Assembly: GCF_002266285.1 (NCBI RefSeq)
Contig: NZ_NPMS01000003.1
Span: forward strand, 62,001 to 126,000
Direction of reading: 5' to 3'
DNA length: 64,000 bases
Origin: Virgibacillus indicus
GTDB taxonomy: Bacteria > Bacillota > Bacilli > Bacillales > Amphibacillaceae
Shown here one piece after another: positions 52,984 to 61,400 of the stretch (position 1 is its first letter; the number at the start of each line of letters is the position of its first letter). The position numbers and the translations under genes are program-made. The notes beneath the pieces were generated by a model. It was not told the DNA's origin. It saw only the letters and a list, made by a program, of their open reading frames with translations, and searched no databases.

Positions 52984-54045
52984 TTGGATTATATTGAAAA
53001 GCTTGGATGGGACGACTCCATCCAAATTGAAAAAGAAAACGCAGCACGTGTTATTACGGTTCAAAAAAACAGCTATCGAATAGCAGATGGCGTTGAAGAA
53101 TATTTGGCCCATTTGAGTGGGAAGTTCCTGAACCAAGCAATGACCTCACTTGATTTTCCGGCAGTAGGTGATTGGGTAGAGGTGCAGAAGCTGCAGGATG
53201 AACAAAAGGCAGTAATTAAACAGGTGCTGCCCCGTAAAAGCCAGTTTGTGCGCCAGGCTGCCGGAACGAGGACAGACGCCCAAATCGTAGCATCTAATAT
53301 AGATACCGTTTTTATTGTCAATTCACTGAATTATGACTTGAATGTACGCAGAATTGAGCGGTACATTTTATCGACATATGAAAGTGGAGCAGTACCTGTT
53401 GTTGTATTAACTAAAAAGGATGAGTGTACATCAGATGAAGTTGAGAAAGCCATTTCTCAGGTAGAGGAAGTGGCAATTGGTGTCCCGATAATTGCTGTAA
53501 GTAATATAACAGGGGATGGATTTGATGAATTAAATGGTCATCTGTTACCTGAAAAAACAGTGGCACTGCTTGGGTCATCCGGAGTGGGTAAATCTACAAT
53601 GGTTAATACGCTTTTTGATAAGAAGGTTCAAGAAACAAAAGATATTCGCGAGGACGACAGCAGGGGCCGGCATACAACAACACACCGTGAAATGTTTATT
53701 CTGCCAAATGGTGCATTATTAATTGATACACCAGGGATGAGAGAACTGCAGCTTTGGGAAGGTGAATCAGCAATGGATACTGCCTTCCAGGATGTTGAGT
53801 CCTTAGCAGAGCAATGCCGCTTCACGGATTGCGGACATGATTCAGAACCAGGCTGTCGTGTAAATCAGGCTTTGGTAGATGGTGAATTATCAGAAGAACG
53901 TTTTAAAAGCTATTTAAAGCTGCAACGTGAACTTGCTTATGAAAAAAGAAGGCAGGATCAAAAAGCAAAGCTTGAAGAAAAAAATAAATGGAAAAAGGTT
54001 TCTAAGAGTTTAAAGAGTAAATATAAAAAACGTAATGTAAGATGA
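52984..54045 (+). CDS. rsgA: Ribosome small-subunit-dependent GTPase A (RsgA/YjeQ), probable second paralogue
   Basis: 353 residues with the circularly permuted GTPase order: OB-fold (about 25-95), G4-like VLTKKDE, then G1 GSSGVGKST near 194-202 and G3 DTPGMRE, and a C-terminal zinc finger CRFTDCGHDSEPGC. It acts in 30S subunit maturation. TTG 52984 lies 8 nt after AGGAGG; the frame is open to 52948 but that TTG has no RBS. The N-terminus (DYIEKLGWDD) and length differ from the 298-residue YloQ of the prpC-prkC cluster, and none of those neighbours is here, so a second RsgA elsewhere is likely. The leader suggests induction by translation stress. Confidence 0.88.
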   Translation: MDYIEKLGWDDSIQIEKENAARVITVQKNSYRIADGVEEYLAHLSGKFLNQAMTSLDFPAVGDWVEVQKLQDEQKAVIKQVLPRKSQFVRQAAGTRTDAQIVASNIDTVFIVNSLNYDLNVRRIERYILSTYESGAVPVVVLTKKDECTSDEVEKAISQVEEVAIGVPIIAVSNITGDGFDELNGHLLPEKTVALLGSSGVGKSTMVNTLFDKKVQETKDIREDDSRGRHTTTHREMFILPNGALLIDTPGMRELQLWEGESAMDTAFQDVESLAEQCRFTDCGHDSEPGCRVNQALVDGELSEERFKSYLKLQRELAYEKRRQDQKAKLEEKNKWKKVSKSLKSKYKKRNVR

Positions 54046-54066
54046 ATTACACTGTCCTATTTGGGT

Positions 54067-54100
54067 CAGACCTGCCAACAGCAACCGGCAAGTCTGGCCT
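54067..54100. terminator. Hairpin between convergent genes
   Basis: AGAC-TGCC / GGCA-GTCT imperfect stem between rsgA and the HD hydrolase; no strong T-run, so terminator function is tentative. Confidence 0.4.
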
Positions 54101-54107
54101 ATCTTGG

Positions 54108-54650
54108 TTATGAACCAAAAACCCGCTTCACAGCGTCTTCAAACTCCCGGAAATAACCTGGAATATCCTCATTATCCAGTCCAACATACATATTCCCAGC
54201 AATGGATTGGTTATACCATTTTTGTTTATCTGCTCCGGCATTAAACTTATTCCATACAACGCTGCCTTGCTGCTTCAAATCCTCTTCCAATCCCAATAAG
54301 TTATCCAGCTTATCAGCAACTATCAAATATTTCAGCTCTTTTTCAGCATTTCTGATCGTATCAATTGTATGCTGTTTGCGCTCCTGCCATGATTTTGACT
54401 TATCCTCGGTATGTGCAGCAACAAGTTCGGCAACTCTTGGGCCAAATGCCCCTTCGATGTCCTCTATTTCAATCAATGTGTCTTCAACAGTATCATGCAA
54501 ATAACCTGCACAAACGAGTTCTTCGCTGAATCCATTTGCTTCCAGTCGCTCAGCTACTCGTATAGGGTGTGTTATGTATGCTGCATCTGAATTTTTTCGT
54601 TTTTGTCCCGCGTGAGCTTTCTCTGCAAATTCCAATGCTTGTTGTTTCAA
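54108..54650 (-). CDS. HD-domain (p)ppGpp hydrolase-like protein (Mesh1/SAH type)
   Basis: 180 residues. N-terminal ALEFAEKAHAGQKRKNSDAAYITHPIRVAERL, then AGYLHDTVEDT with the HD pair and EDT motif, and a later VADKLDNLLGLEEDL, all features of the RelA/SpoT hydrolase domain in its single-domain form. There is no synthetase domain. Mesh1-like enzymes remove the 3'-diphosphate of (p)ppGpp or hydrolyse NADPH; the substrate here is inferred only. RBS AGGAGGGAA precedes ATG 54650. Monocistronic. Confidence 0.8.
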   Translation of the reverse strand: MKQQALEFAEKAHAGQKRKNSDAAYITHPIRVAERLEANGFSEELVCAGYLHDTVEDTLIEIEDIEGAFGPRVAELVAAHTEDKSKSWQERKQHTIDTIRNAEKELKYLIVADKLDNLLGLEEDLKQQGSVVWNKFNAGADKQKWYNQSIAGNMYVGLDNEDIPGYFREFEDAVKRVFGS

Positions 54651-54884
54651 GTCGTTCCCTCCTCTTTGCGGCGAATGGCCGATCCATCAATTAATTATAA
54701 CACTACTTTACTTATACACTCAGCTGTGGTATCAGCATTTACTAATATCATGCATAGGAAGCGGCTATTTTCTCAAAAAGATTAGAGTAAACAAACTTCT
54801 GTTTTCTTTCCTTAACTATTCATAGCTGGTAAACTAGTAAGAAAATGCTGCATTATGAAAGGTGAAATGAGTTGAGGAATTGAT

Positions 54885-55835
54885 ATGGATAGAAAGCAAT
54901 CAACTGCAATGTATTTTTGGTTATTGTTAGTCCCGATGTTTTGGGGTGGGGCATTCGTTGCTGCAGAACATGTTATTACAGAGATACCACCGATTACAGC
55001 AGCCGCACTTCGTTTTGGATTAGCCGGCATTCTCTTATTGATTTTCATACTATGGAAGAGGAAACTGGATTTTCGGGCATTAAGAAAACAGTGGATTTCA
55101 ATAGTTCTAATGGCGATAACCGGGATTTTTGGCTATAACATCTTTTTCTTTATCGCTCTGGATATAACATCAGCAATAAACGGTTCGCTGATTGTTGCAA
55201 CAACCCCAGTGTTTATAACGCTGGGGGCTGTGATATTTTTAGATGAAAAATGGAATAAAGGATTAGGCCTTGGACTTGTATTATCATTAGTCGGGGTTAT
55301 CGTAGTTATTTCTAAGGGGAGTCTTCACACACTTCTTCAGCTTGAGTTCAATACTGGAGACCTTTTATTTATCGGTGGATTGATTTGCTGGGTTTCCCAT
55401 GGTCTGTTAGGGAAAATCGCAATGCGGGATGTATCTCCGGCTCTAACCACAACGCTGACTACATTAATCGGAGCACTTCTGCTTGGAATCATTTCATTAT
55501 TCGAAAACCGGTGGGATGCGGTGTTGAGGATGTCAGTACAGGCCTGGGCGGAAATGCTGTTCATGATTATCTGCTCTTCTGTTATTGCATTTTTATTATG
55601 GAATCATGGAATAAAGCAGATTGGTGCAAGCAAATCAAGTATATACATGAATTTGGTTCCAATTTTTACCGCGTTAATTGCTGTCGTATTATATGGTTCT
55701 TCCATTACTTTTACGCAAATTGCTGGTATGATAATGGTAATAGTTGGAGTTTACTGTGTAACGCTTCATCAGCATCTGAAACAAAAGCGAGTGCAACAAA
55801 ATAAATTAAATATAAAAAAACGAAAGAATATATAA
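54885..55835 (+). CDS. EamA/DMT-family transporter
   Basis: 316-residue membrane protein with ten predicted helices in two EamA repeats. Typical elements: PMFWGGAFVAAEHVI in helix 1, ALRFGLAGILLL, ATTPVFITLGAVIFLDEKW at the end of repeat 1, and NLVPIFTALIAVVLYGSSIT in repeat 2. The direction and substrate, usually export of amino acids or metabolites, are unknown. It is 15 nt upstream of fni and probably cotranscribed. Confidence 0.88.
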   Translation: MDRKQSTAMYFWLLLVPMFWGGAFVAAEHVITEIPPITAAALRFGLAGILLLIFILWKRKLDFRALRKQWISIVLMAITGIFGYNIFFFIALDITSAINGSLIVATTPVFITLGAVIFLDEKWNKGLGLGLVLSLVGVIVVISKGSLHTLLQLEFNTGDLLFIGGLICWVSHGLLGKIAMRDVSPALTTTLTTLIGALLLGIISLFENRWDAVLRMSVQAWAEMLFMIICSSVIAFLLWNHGIKQIGASKSSIYMNLVPIFTALIAVVLYGSSITFTQIAGMIMVIVGVYCVTLHQHLKQKRVQQNKLNIKKRKNI

Positions 55836-55850
55836 GGAGGTTGCCTTAAA

Positions 55851-56906
55851 ATGGAAGAAGGAATAAACCAGAGGAAAACTGAACATATACGGCTATGTTT
55901 AACAGAGAACGTCGAGGGTGTTAATAAATCAACTGGTCTTGAAGGGATATCATTCATACATAATGCACTACCGGAAATTAACTTTAATAACATACAAATT
56001 GAATCGAGCTTTTTAAATAAAAAAATAAATGCTCCCTTTCTGGTAAGCTCTATGACTGGCGGTTCGGAGCTGGCAACCCAGATTAATCAAAATCTGGCAA
56101 TTGCTGCAGAGGAAAAGGGCTGGGCTATTGGGCTTGGTTCAACACGAGCATTCCTGGAAAGTGATGCACATAAAGAATCTTTTTTAATTCGTAAGCAGGC
56201 GCCAAATGCTCCATTATTCGCAAACCTGGGTGCAGTACAGCTAAACTATGGTTACGGCAGTGAAGAATGTCAGCGTTTGGTTGAAAAAACTGGTGCAGAT
56301 TCGCTTGTGCTTCATTTAAACAGCTTGCAGGAGGCAGTGCAGGATGGTGGAGATTTGGATTTTGAAAATCTATTGCCAAAAATAGAAAAGATAACGAAGG
56401 CCTTGGATGTTCCAGTCGGAGCAAAAGAAGTAGGATTTGGAATTGACGGCCATGTCGCTGAACAGCTATATGCAGCAGGGATTTCTTATATTGATGTTGC
56501 CGGAGCGGGCGGAACATCATGGAGTCAAGTGGAAAAACTTCGCTCGAAAGATCCATTGAAAAGAGCCGCAGCAGAAGCATTTAATAATTGGGGACTCCCA
56601 ACGAAGGATTGTATTGTTTCAGTGAGAAGCAAACTTCCAGATGTTCCGCTTGTTGCCAGCGGAGGAATGAAAACAGGAGTGGATGCAGCCAAGGCAATTA
56701 CCATTGGTGCAGATGTTATTGGCTTTGCCCGTCAGCTGCTGCAGGCTGCCACAGAATCGGATGAAGCTGTTATTGAAACGATGAGCCAGATTGAGCTTGA
56801 GTTAAAAATGACTATGTTCGGTATTGGTGTTAAAACATTGGATGAATTGAAAAATACAAAACGCGTAAGCATTATGGGTAGATCTTTATTGGAGGAAAAC
56901 AGCTGA
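55851..56906 (+). CDS. fni: Isopentenyl-diphosphate delta-isomerase, type 2
   Basis: 351-residue FMN- and NADPH-dependent enzyme interconverting IPP and DMAPP. Conserved: RKTEHIRLCL at the N-terminus, FLVSSMTGGSE, ANLGAVQLNYG, LHLNSLQEAVQDGGD, KEVGFGIDG, VAGAGGTSWSQVE and ASGGMKTGVDAAKAI. ATG 55851 follows AAGGAGGTTG. Typical of Bacillales; not linked here to other isoprenoid genes. Confidence 0.94.
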   Translation: MEEGINQRKTEHIRLCLTENVEGVNKSTGLEGISFIHNALPEINFNNIQIESSFLNKKINAPFLVSSMTGGSELATQINQNLAIAAEEKGWAIGLGSTRAFLESDAHKESFLIRKQAPNAPLFANLGAVQLNYGYGSEECQRLVEKTGADSLVLHLNSLQEAVQDGGDLDFENLLPKIEKITKALDVPVGAKEVGFGIDGHVAEQLYAAGISYIDVAGAGGTSWSQVEKLRSKDPLKRAAAEAFNNWGLPTKDCIVSVRSKLPDVPLVASGGMKTGVDAAKAITIGADVIGFARQLLQAATESDEAVIETMSQIELELKMTMFGIGVKTLDELKNTKRVSIMGRSLLEENS

Positions 56907-56932
56907 AGCCACATCAGGCCTCAGCTGTTTTT
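56898..56932 (+). terminator. Intrinsic terminator overlapping the fni stop
   Basis: AACAGCTGA-GCC pairs with GGC-TCAGCTGTT, followed by TTTTC. Confidence 0.8.
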
Positions 56933-57008
56933 CTTTGTTTGGAGAAATGTTTTGCTGAAAAGTGAGCGGGTATAAGAAGATTAACAACCCTTACAGGAGG
57001 TATTATTC

Positions 57009-57467
57009 ATGCCTTGGACACTAAATGATTATCCGTCTTCGATGAAAAACCTGAACCATACAACTAAGAAAAAAGCGATTGATATAGCAAATTCGATGGT
57101 TGATGAAGGATATGATGAGGGCAGAGCAATCCCGATAGCAATAGAGCAGGCAAAGGAATGGCGGCAAAATGCCAGCAAAAGTGAAATGGATAAGTATGAA
57201 AAATCCGGAAAACCAACGGAAAGATCCAAAGAAGGCAAGCAATATGAAAACAATCCGGAGCGTCTGGAAGAAGGGGAACTAGTTGTTAAACATGAGGACG
57301 GCTGGGCAGTACAATCGAGTAACGCAAAACAGCCAAGTAATATATTCGATAATAAAAATGATGCAATTAAACGGGCCAGGGAAATTGCGAAGAACAAAGG
57401 GACATCACTGACAGTTTATAATGAGGGTGGATCAGTGGAAGAAAAACAGTCCTATAATCAGGAATAA
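57009..57467 (+). CDS. YdaT-like protein with DUF2188 domain
   Basis: 152 residues. The N-terminal MPWTLNDYPSSMKNLNHTTK, AIDIANSMVDEGYDEGRAIPIAIEQAKEW is the ChaB/YdaT-type helical module; residues about 93-142 form a DUF2188 domain (WAVQSSNAKQPSNIFDNKNDAIKRAREIAKN..LTVYNEGG). It is hydrophilic and Lys/Glu-rich. B. subtilis YdaT belongs to the general stress group; stress control here is inferred. RBS CAGGAGG precedes ATG 57009. Biochemical function unknown. Confidence 0.75.
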   Translation: MPWTLNDYPSSMKNLNHTTKKKAIDIANSMVDEGYDEGRAIPIAIEQAKEWRQNASKSEMDKYEKSGKPTERSKEGKQYENNPERLEEGELVVKHEDGWAVQSSNAKQPSNIFDNKNDAIKRAREIAKNKGTSLTVYNEGGSVEEKQSYNQE

Positions 57468-57544
57468 ATAATTAAACCATCTAGCCAGTATGAAGCCGAG
57501 CGACTTTATTATGGAAATACAATAAATTTTTAAAAGTGTGTTAA

Positions 57545-57725
57545 AGCCAGCAAAGTTGAGAGATAAATACAGTAAGTTAAGAGGTAATGGTATAAGGTTG
57601 AGAAACAAACCCATGCAGTTAAGAGATAATGACATTTCCCATTGTTTTCTCCCAACTTTGCTGTATTATTTCTCAACTCTCATCCTTTATCTCTCAACTT
57701 CTTGTCATTATCTAACATGCTTAAC
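57545..57725. repeat. Head-to-head array of about 21-bp degenerate units (copy 2)
   Basis: Forward units (aagttgagagataaatacagt, aagttaagaggtaatggtat, ggttgagaaacaaac, agttaagagataatgac) are followed by reverse-complement units (ccaactttgctgtattattt, ctcaactctcatccttta, tctcaacttcttgtcattat). Could fold into a long imperfect hairpin. Same layout but different unit sequence from 35650-35830. No credible ORF. Confidence 0.6.
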
Positions 57726-57798
57726 CTTTCTGTAAGCAAATTTATTTATACTATATTAAAACCTGTGCTACAATATTTTCAAGAAATGAGGTGCAGGT

Positions 57799-58515
57799 AT
57801 GAAAATTGAAGTATGGTCCGATTTTGTTTGTCCGTTTTGCTATATTGGAAAACGAAGATTGGAAAATGCAATGAATGATTTTTCTAATCGTGATGCAATC
57901 ACTGTTGAATATAAAAGCTATCAGTTGGATCCAACTGCTGAATATGTGCCGGGTGAGAGCTTTTATGAAACTTTTTCAAATAAAAAAGGAATGCCGATAG
58001 ATCAGGTGAAGGCTATGAATCAACAGCTAAAACAACAGGCTGAGGAGGTTGGCCTGGATTATAATTTTGATGATATGAAGCATGCAAACACATTTGATGC
58101 ACATCGTGTGGCAAAATTAGCTGCTGAGCAAGGTAAAGGAAAAGAAATGACAGAGCGGCTGTTATATGCTTACTTTACAGAATCAAAACTTATCAGTGAT
58201 CATGCAACATTAGTTGAGCTTGCTGAAGAAGTTGGTTTAAGCAAGGAAGATGTGGAACATGTATTAACAGAAAATAACTATACCAAAGCTGTACAGGCAG
58301 ATATTGACATTGCACAGCAGATAGGTGTTCAAGGAGTCCCGTTTTTTGTATTTAATGAAAAATATGCAGTTTCCGGGGCACAGCCACCTGAGGTTTTCTC
58401 TGAAGTACTTGAAAAAGTCTGGGAAGAAGAGAATGAGAAACCTGTTTTGCAATCATTGGACCCGAAAAAATCCAAAACATCGTATTGTACGGATGAGGGC
58501 TGTGAAACTAAATAA
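57799..58515 (+). CDS. DsbA-family FrnE-like oxidoreductase
   Basis: 238-residue thioredoxin-fold protein with the DsbA helical insert. N-terminus MKIEVWSDFVCPFCYIGKRR has CPFC at residues 11-14, and GVQGVPFFVF near 178-187 is the cis-Pro loop. No signal peptide, so cytoplasmic, as for FrnE/YwbO proteins; the role may be disulfide or polyketide-like chemistry, not known. RBS GAGGTG precedes ATG 57799. Terminator directly follows. Confidence 0.87.
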   Translation: MKIEVWSDFVCPFCYIGKRRLENAMNDFSNRDAITVEYKSYQLDPTAEYVPGESFYETFSNKKGMPIDQVKAMNQQLKQQAEEVGLDYNFDDMKHANTFDAHRVAKLAAEQGKGKEMTERLLYAYFTESKLISDHATLVELAEEVGLSKEDVEHVLTENNYTKAVQADIDIAQQIGVQGVPFFVFNEKYAVSGAQPPEVFSEVLEKVWEEENEKPVLQSLDPKKSKTSYCTDEGCETK

Positions 58516-58520
58516 AATTT

Positions 58521-58567
58521 AAAAAGCAAACATGCACGATTTAAACAATCGTCCATGTTTGCTTTTT
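58521..58567 (+). terminator. Intrinsic terminator
   Basis: AAAAAGCAAACATG-ACGAT pairs with ATCGT-CATGTTTGCTTTTTT; strong, follows the FrnE-like gene. Confidence 0.88.
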
Positions 58568-58594
58568 TGTTCAGGTTCTTTTCGTAAACTTTGG

Positions 58595-59218
58595 AACTGC
58601 ACTTCGTTCGCCTCACCAAAATACTGTTGCTTTTATATTACATAGTTGATGTAAATCGTGAACTAAAATCAACGATGATAATTCCATCGTCGCACAGGAA
58701 ATATAACCACACTTCCATCATCATATCAGCCATCCGCCGAAAATATGCTCTATGTGCCCGGTGGCAACCTATTTCAGGTTGTTTAGTCACAAAGAGGTGC
58801 TCTATGTGCCCGATGGCAACTTATTTCAGGTTGTTTGGTCACAGAGAAGTGCTCTATGTGCCCGATGGCAACTTATTTCAGGTTGTTTGGTCACAGAAAG
58901 GCGCTCTATGTGCCCGGTGGCAACTTATTTCAGGTTGTTTGGTCACAGAGAAGTGCTCTATGTGCCCGTTGGCTACTTAATTCTGGTTGTTTGGGCATAG
59001 AGAAGCGCCCTATGTGACCGGTAGCTATTGTTTTCTAGCTGTATGGACACAGAGAAGTGCACCAAATCCTGATAATCCGTTCAATCCGCAAAGCATCCGC
59101 CCGCAGCGATCCCGAACGGCGAATTTAGCAGATGCTAAGTAGTTCGCAGTCTATAGATTTTATGTCATAAATAACAAATTATTTCGATGGGACGAATGAA
59201 GTGCAGTCGCAGTTCTTT
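58595..59218. repeat. Inverted flanks (about 18-30 nt) around the 52-bp tandem array
   Basis: aactgcacttcgttcgcc (58595-58612) is largely the reverse complement of gggacgaatgaagtgcag (59189-59206). The same motif occurs as gcgaacggagtgcagtcc in the element at 38754-38870. The array may have grown inside a copy of that repeat family. Confidence 0.45.
58747..59058. repeat. Six-unit 52-bp tandem repeat
   Basis: Units start at 58747, 58799, 58851, 58903, 58955 and 59007, exactly 52 bp apart, each beginning gctctatgtgcccg(g/a)tgg. Units 1-4 are nearly identical; 5 and 6 are diverged. Each can fold: GTGCCC...CAAC with GTTG...GGTCAC. The period is not a multiple of three and all three plus frames are open, so the ORFs here are not genes. 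Confidence 0.9.
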
Positions 59219-59325
59219 TTGATGCCCGTTCCCAATTCTTTAGAAAACAACCATTGTCAAAAAGGAAAGGTAATTAGGCTGATAATCACGCACATTATCA
59301 AAAGCGAAATGAAGCTTGTTTTATA

Positions 59326-59353
59326 TTGACTCAGCAGGTAATTCTGTTATACT
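59326..59353 (+). promoter_or_regulatory. Sigma-A promoter of yclNOP
   Basis: TTGACT (59326-59331), 16-nt spacer, TATACT (59348-59353). Predicted start near 59360. Confidence 0.65.
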
Positions 59354-59369
59354 TGTAACTGAGAGTCTA

Positions 59370-59392
59370 ATTGATAATGAATCTCATTCTTA
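59370..59392 (+). promoter_or_regulatory. Fur box
   Basis: TTGATAATGAATCTCATTCT fits the TGATAAT-N-ATTATCA type Fur site with a few mismatches, just downstream of the predicted start. A weaker second copy, AATAATCATTCTTA, lies at 59412-59425. Supports iron repression. Confidence 0.65.
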
Positions 59393-59506
59393 ATTAGATT
59401 TAATTGCATTTAATAATCATTCTTAAATGCGTTTACATTACAGAAAATCAACTTGGGATATGAGAAAAAGAGTGAGCTTTATTTTTTCTCAAGAGAAGGT
59501 CATTTT

Positions 59507-60460
59507 ATGAAAATCAGGTACTTACTTTTAGCACTTATTATTCTTTCTGTGGCATCTGTTTTTATTGGTGTTTCGAACGTCTCACCATTGGATCTATTTA
59601 ATTTAACAGAGGATCAGAAGCAGATATTGTTGGTAAGCAGGATACCACGGCTTTTTAGTATTTTGATAGCTGGTATGAGCATGAGTATTTGTGGATTAAT
59701 CATGCAGCAGTTAAGCAGAAATAAATTTGTTTCTCCAACAACTGCTGGAACATTGGATTCTGCTAGACTCGGAATTCTTGTTTCTATGATGCTGTTTACA
59801 GCAGCAAGTCCGATCCAGAAAATGCTTGTTTCTTTTATTTTTGCATTAATCGGTACTTTCCTGTTTATGAAGATTTTGGAGAAGGTCAAGTTTAAAGATG
59901 CAATTTTCATTCCATTAATTGGCTTGATGTTTGGTAATATTATCAGTTCCATCTCTACTTTTTTTGCATATCGAAATGATCTGATTCAAAATATGTCATC
60001 CTGGATGCAGGGCGATTTTTCGATGATAATGAGTGGGAATTATGAGCTGATGTTTATTAGTATTCCTATTCTGTTGCTGGCATATTTTTACGCCAATAAA
60101 TTCACGATAGCTGGAATGGGTGAAGACTTTTCGAAAAACCTTGGGTTGAATTATCGTCAGGTAGTAAACCTGGGGTTGATTATTACTGCCCTTGTAACAG
60201 CTTCTGTTGTTCTTTCGGTAGGGGTAATTCCTTTTTTAGGGTTGATCATTCCAAATATCGTCACGATTTATCAGGGAGATCACCTGAAAAAAAGTCTGAT
60301 ACATACAGCATTGCTAGGTGCAGTATTTGTATTATTATGCGATATCATCGGCAGAATTATTATTTACCCATATGAAATCCCGATAAGCTTAACCGTTGGG
60401 GTAATCGGCAGTGGAATCTTCATCTATTTGCTGTTAAGGAGAAAAAAATATGGGTTATAA
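59507..60460 (+). CDS. yclN: Iron-siderophore ABC permease (YclN-like)
   Basis: 317-residue FecCD-type permease with about eight to ten helices. Conserved: SRIPRLFSILIAGMSMSICGLIMQQLSRNKFVSPTTAGTLDSARLG near 44-88 and VGVIPFLGLIIPNIV near 243. ATG 59507 follows AGAGAAGG; 18 upstream open codons lack an RBS. First gene of a set matching yclNOPQ in order and length, known in B. subtilis for petrobactin uptake. It overlaps yclO by 11 nt. Confidence 0.85.
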   Translation: MKIRYLLLALIILSVASVFIGVSNVSPLDLFNLTEDQKQILLVSRIPRLFSILIAGMSMSICGLIMQQLSRNKFVSPTTAGTLDSARLGILVSMMLFTAASPIQKMLVSFIFALIGTFLFMKILEKVKFKDAIFIPLIGLMFGNIISSISTFFAYRNDLIQNMSSWMQGDFSMIMSGNYELMFISIPILLLAYFYANKFTIAGMGEDFSKNLGLNYRQVVNLGLIITALVTASVVLSVGVIPFLGLIIPNIVTIYQGDHLKKSLIHTALLGAVFVLLCDIIGRIIIYPYEIPISLTVGVIGSGIFIYLLLRRKKYGL

Positions 60461-61400
60461 GAAGAAGACAGTTATTCTGGCCATTATCGCACTATTACTA
60501 GCATTGTTATATATTTTTTATGAATTAAGCGGCAATATTGGTTATATTTTGCCGCGGAGGATTATAAAAGTTGTTGCCATTATCCTGACAGGTGGCGCAA
60601 TCGCCTTTTCAACAACTATTTTTATGACAATTACGAATAACCGGATTTTGACACCAAGTGTACTGGGACTGGATTCACTTTATCTTTTAATACAGACTGT
60701 AATCATCTTTGTTTTTGGGTCCCATTCGCTTATTATGATGAGCAGCCAGCTTAATTATCTGGTATCTATTGGTGCGATGATCTTGTTTTCCCTGCTTCTT
60801 TACCGTTTTCTATTTAAAGGTGAGAAGAATAATATTTACTTTCTATTATTAATTGGGATGATTCTAGGTACATTTTTTGGCAGCTTTACATCATTTATGC
60901 AAGTATTAATTGATCCAAATGAATTTATGGTTGCACAGGACAGAATGTTTGCCAGTGTAAATAATGTCAATACGGACCTTGTCTATCTGTCTATCGTACT
61001 TGTTATACTTGTGTTAATTTATTTTATGCGCTTCTATAAATATCTGGATGTATTGGCACTCGGTAAAGATGATGCAATTAATTTAGGTGTACCATACGAT
61101 TATGTTGTCAAACGTTTATTGATTGTGGTAGCGATTCTCATTTCGATTGCAACAGCATTGATAGGGCCAATTACTTTCCTAGGGCTGCTCGTTGTTAACG
61201 TAGCATATGAGCTGATGAAAACATATCGTCATTTGTATATTATTTTAGGTTCCATGCTGATTAGTATCATTGCACTCTTAGGCGGACAATTTGTTGTCGA
61301 AAAAATATTCACATTCCAAACGACAATCAGTGTCATTATTAACTTTATTGGTGGCGTGTACTTTATATATCTTTTGTTAAAGGAGAATAAATCATGGTAG
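60450..61400 (+). CDS. yclO: Iron-siderophore ABC permease (YclO-like)
   Basis: 316-residue FecCD-type permease, the partner of YclN in the membrane heterodimer. PRRIIKVVAIILTGGAIAFSTTIFMTITNNRILTPSVLGLDSLY near 30-75 and IGPITFLGLLVVNVA near 234-248 are family features. Start overlaps yclN and end overlaps yclP by 7 nt, consistent with coupled translation. Confidence 0.85.
   Translation: MGYKKKTVILAIIALLLALLYIFYELSGNIGYILPRRIIKVVAIILTGGAIAFSTTIFMTITNNRILTPSVLGLDSLYLLIQTVIIFVFGSHSLIMMSSQLNYLVSIGAMILFSLLLYRFLFKGEKNNIYFLLLIGMILGTFFGSFTSFMQVLIDPNEFMVAQDRMFASVNNVNTDLVYLSIVLVILVLIYFMRFYKYLDVLALGKDDAINLGVPYDYVVKRLLIVVAILISIATALIGPITFLGLLVVNVAYELMKTYRHLYIILGSMLISIIALLGGQFVVEKIFTFQTTISVIINFIGGVYFIYLLLKENKSW

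Noticed and set aside
58591-59017. Overlapping open frames in all three plus-strand phases (MCPVATYFRLF-type repeats)
   Set aside because: They arise because the 52-bp repeat lacks stop codons and its length is not a multiple of three. No RBS, no family likeness.
58747-59058. CRISPR array
   Set aside because: The repeat is continuous; there are no unique spacers and no cas genes nearby.
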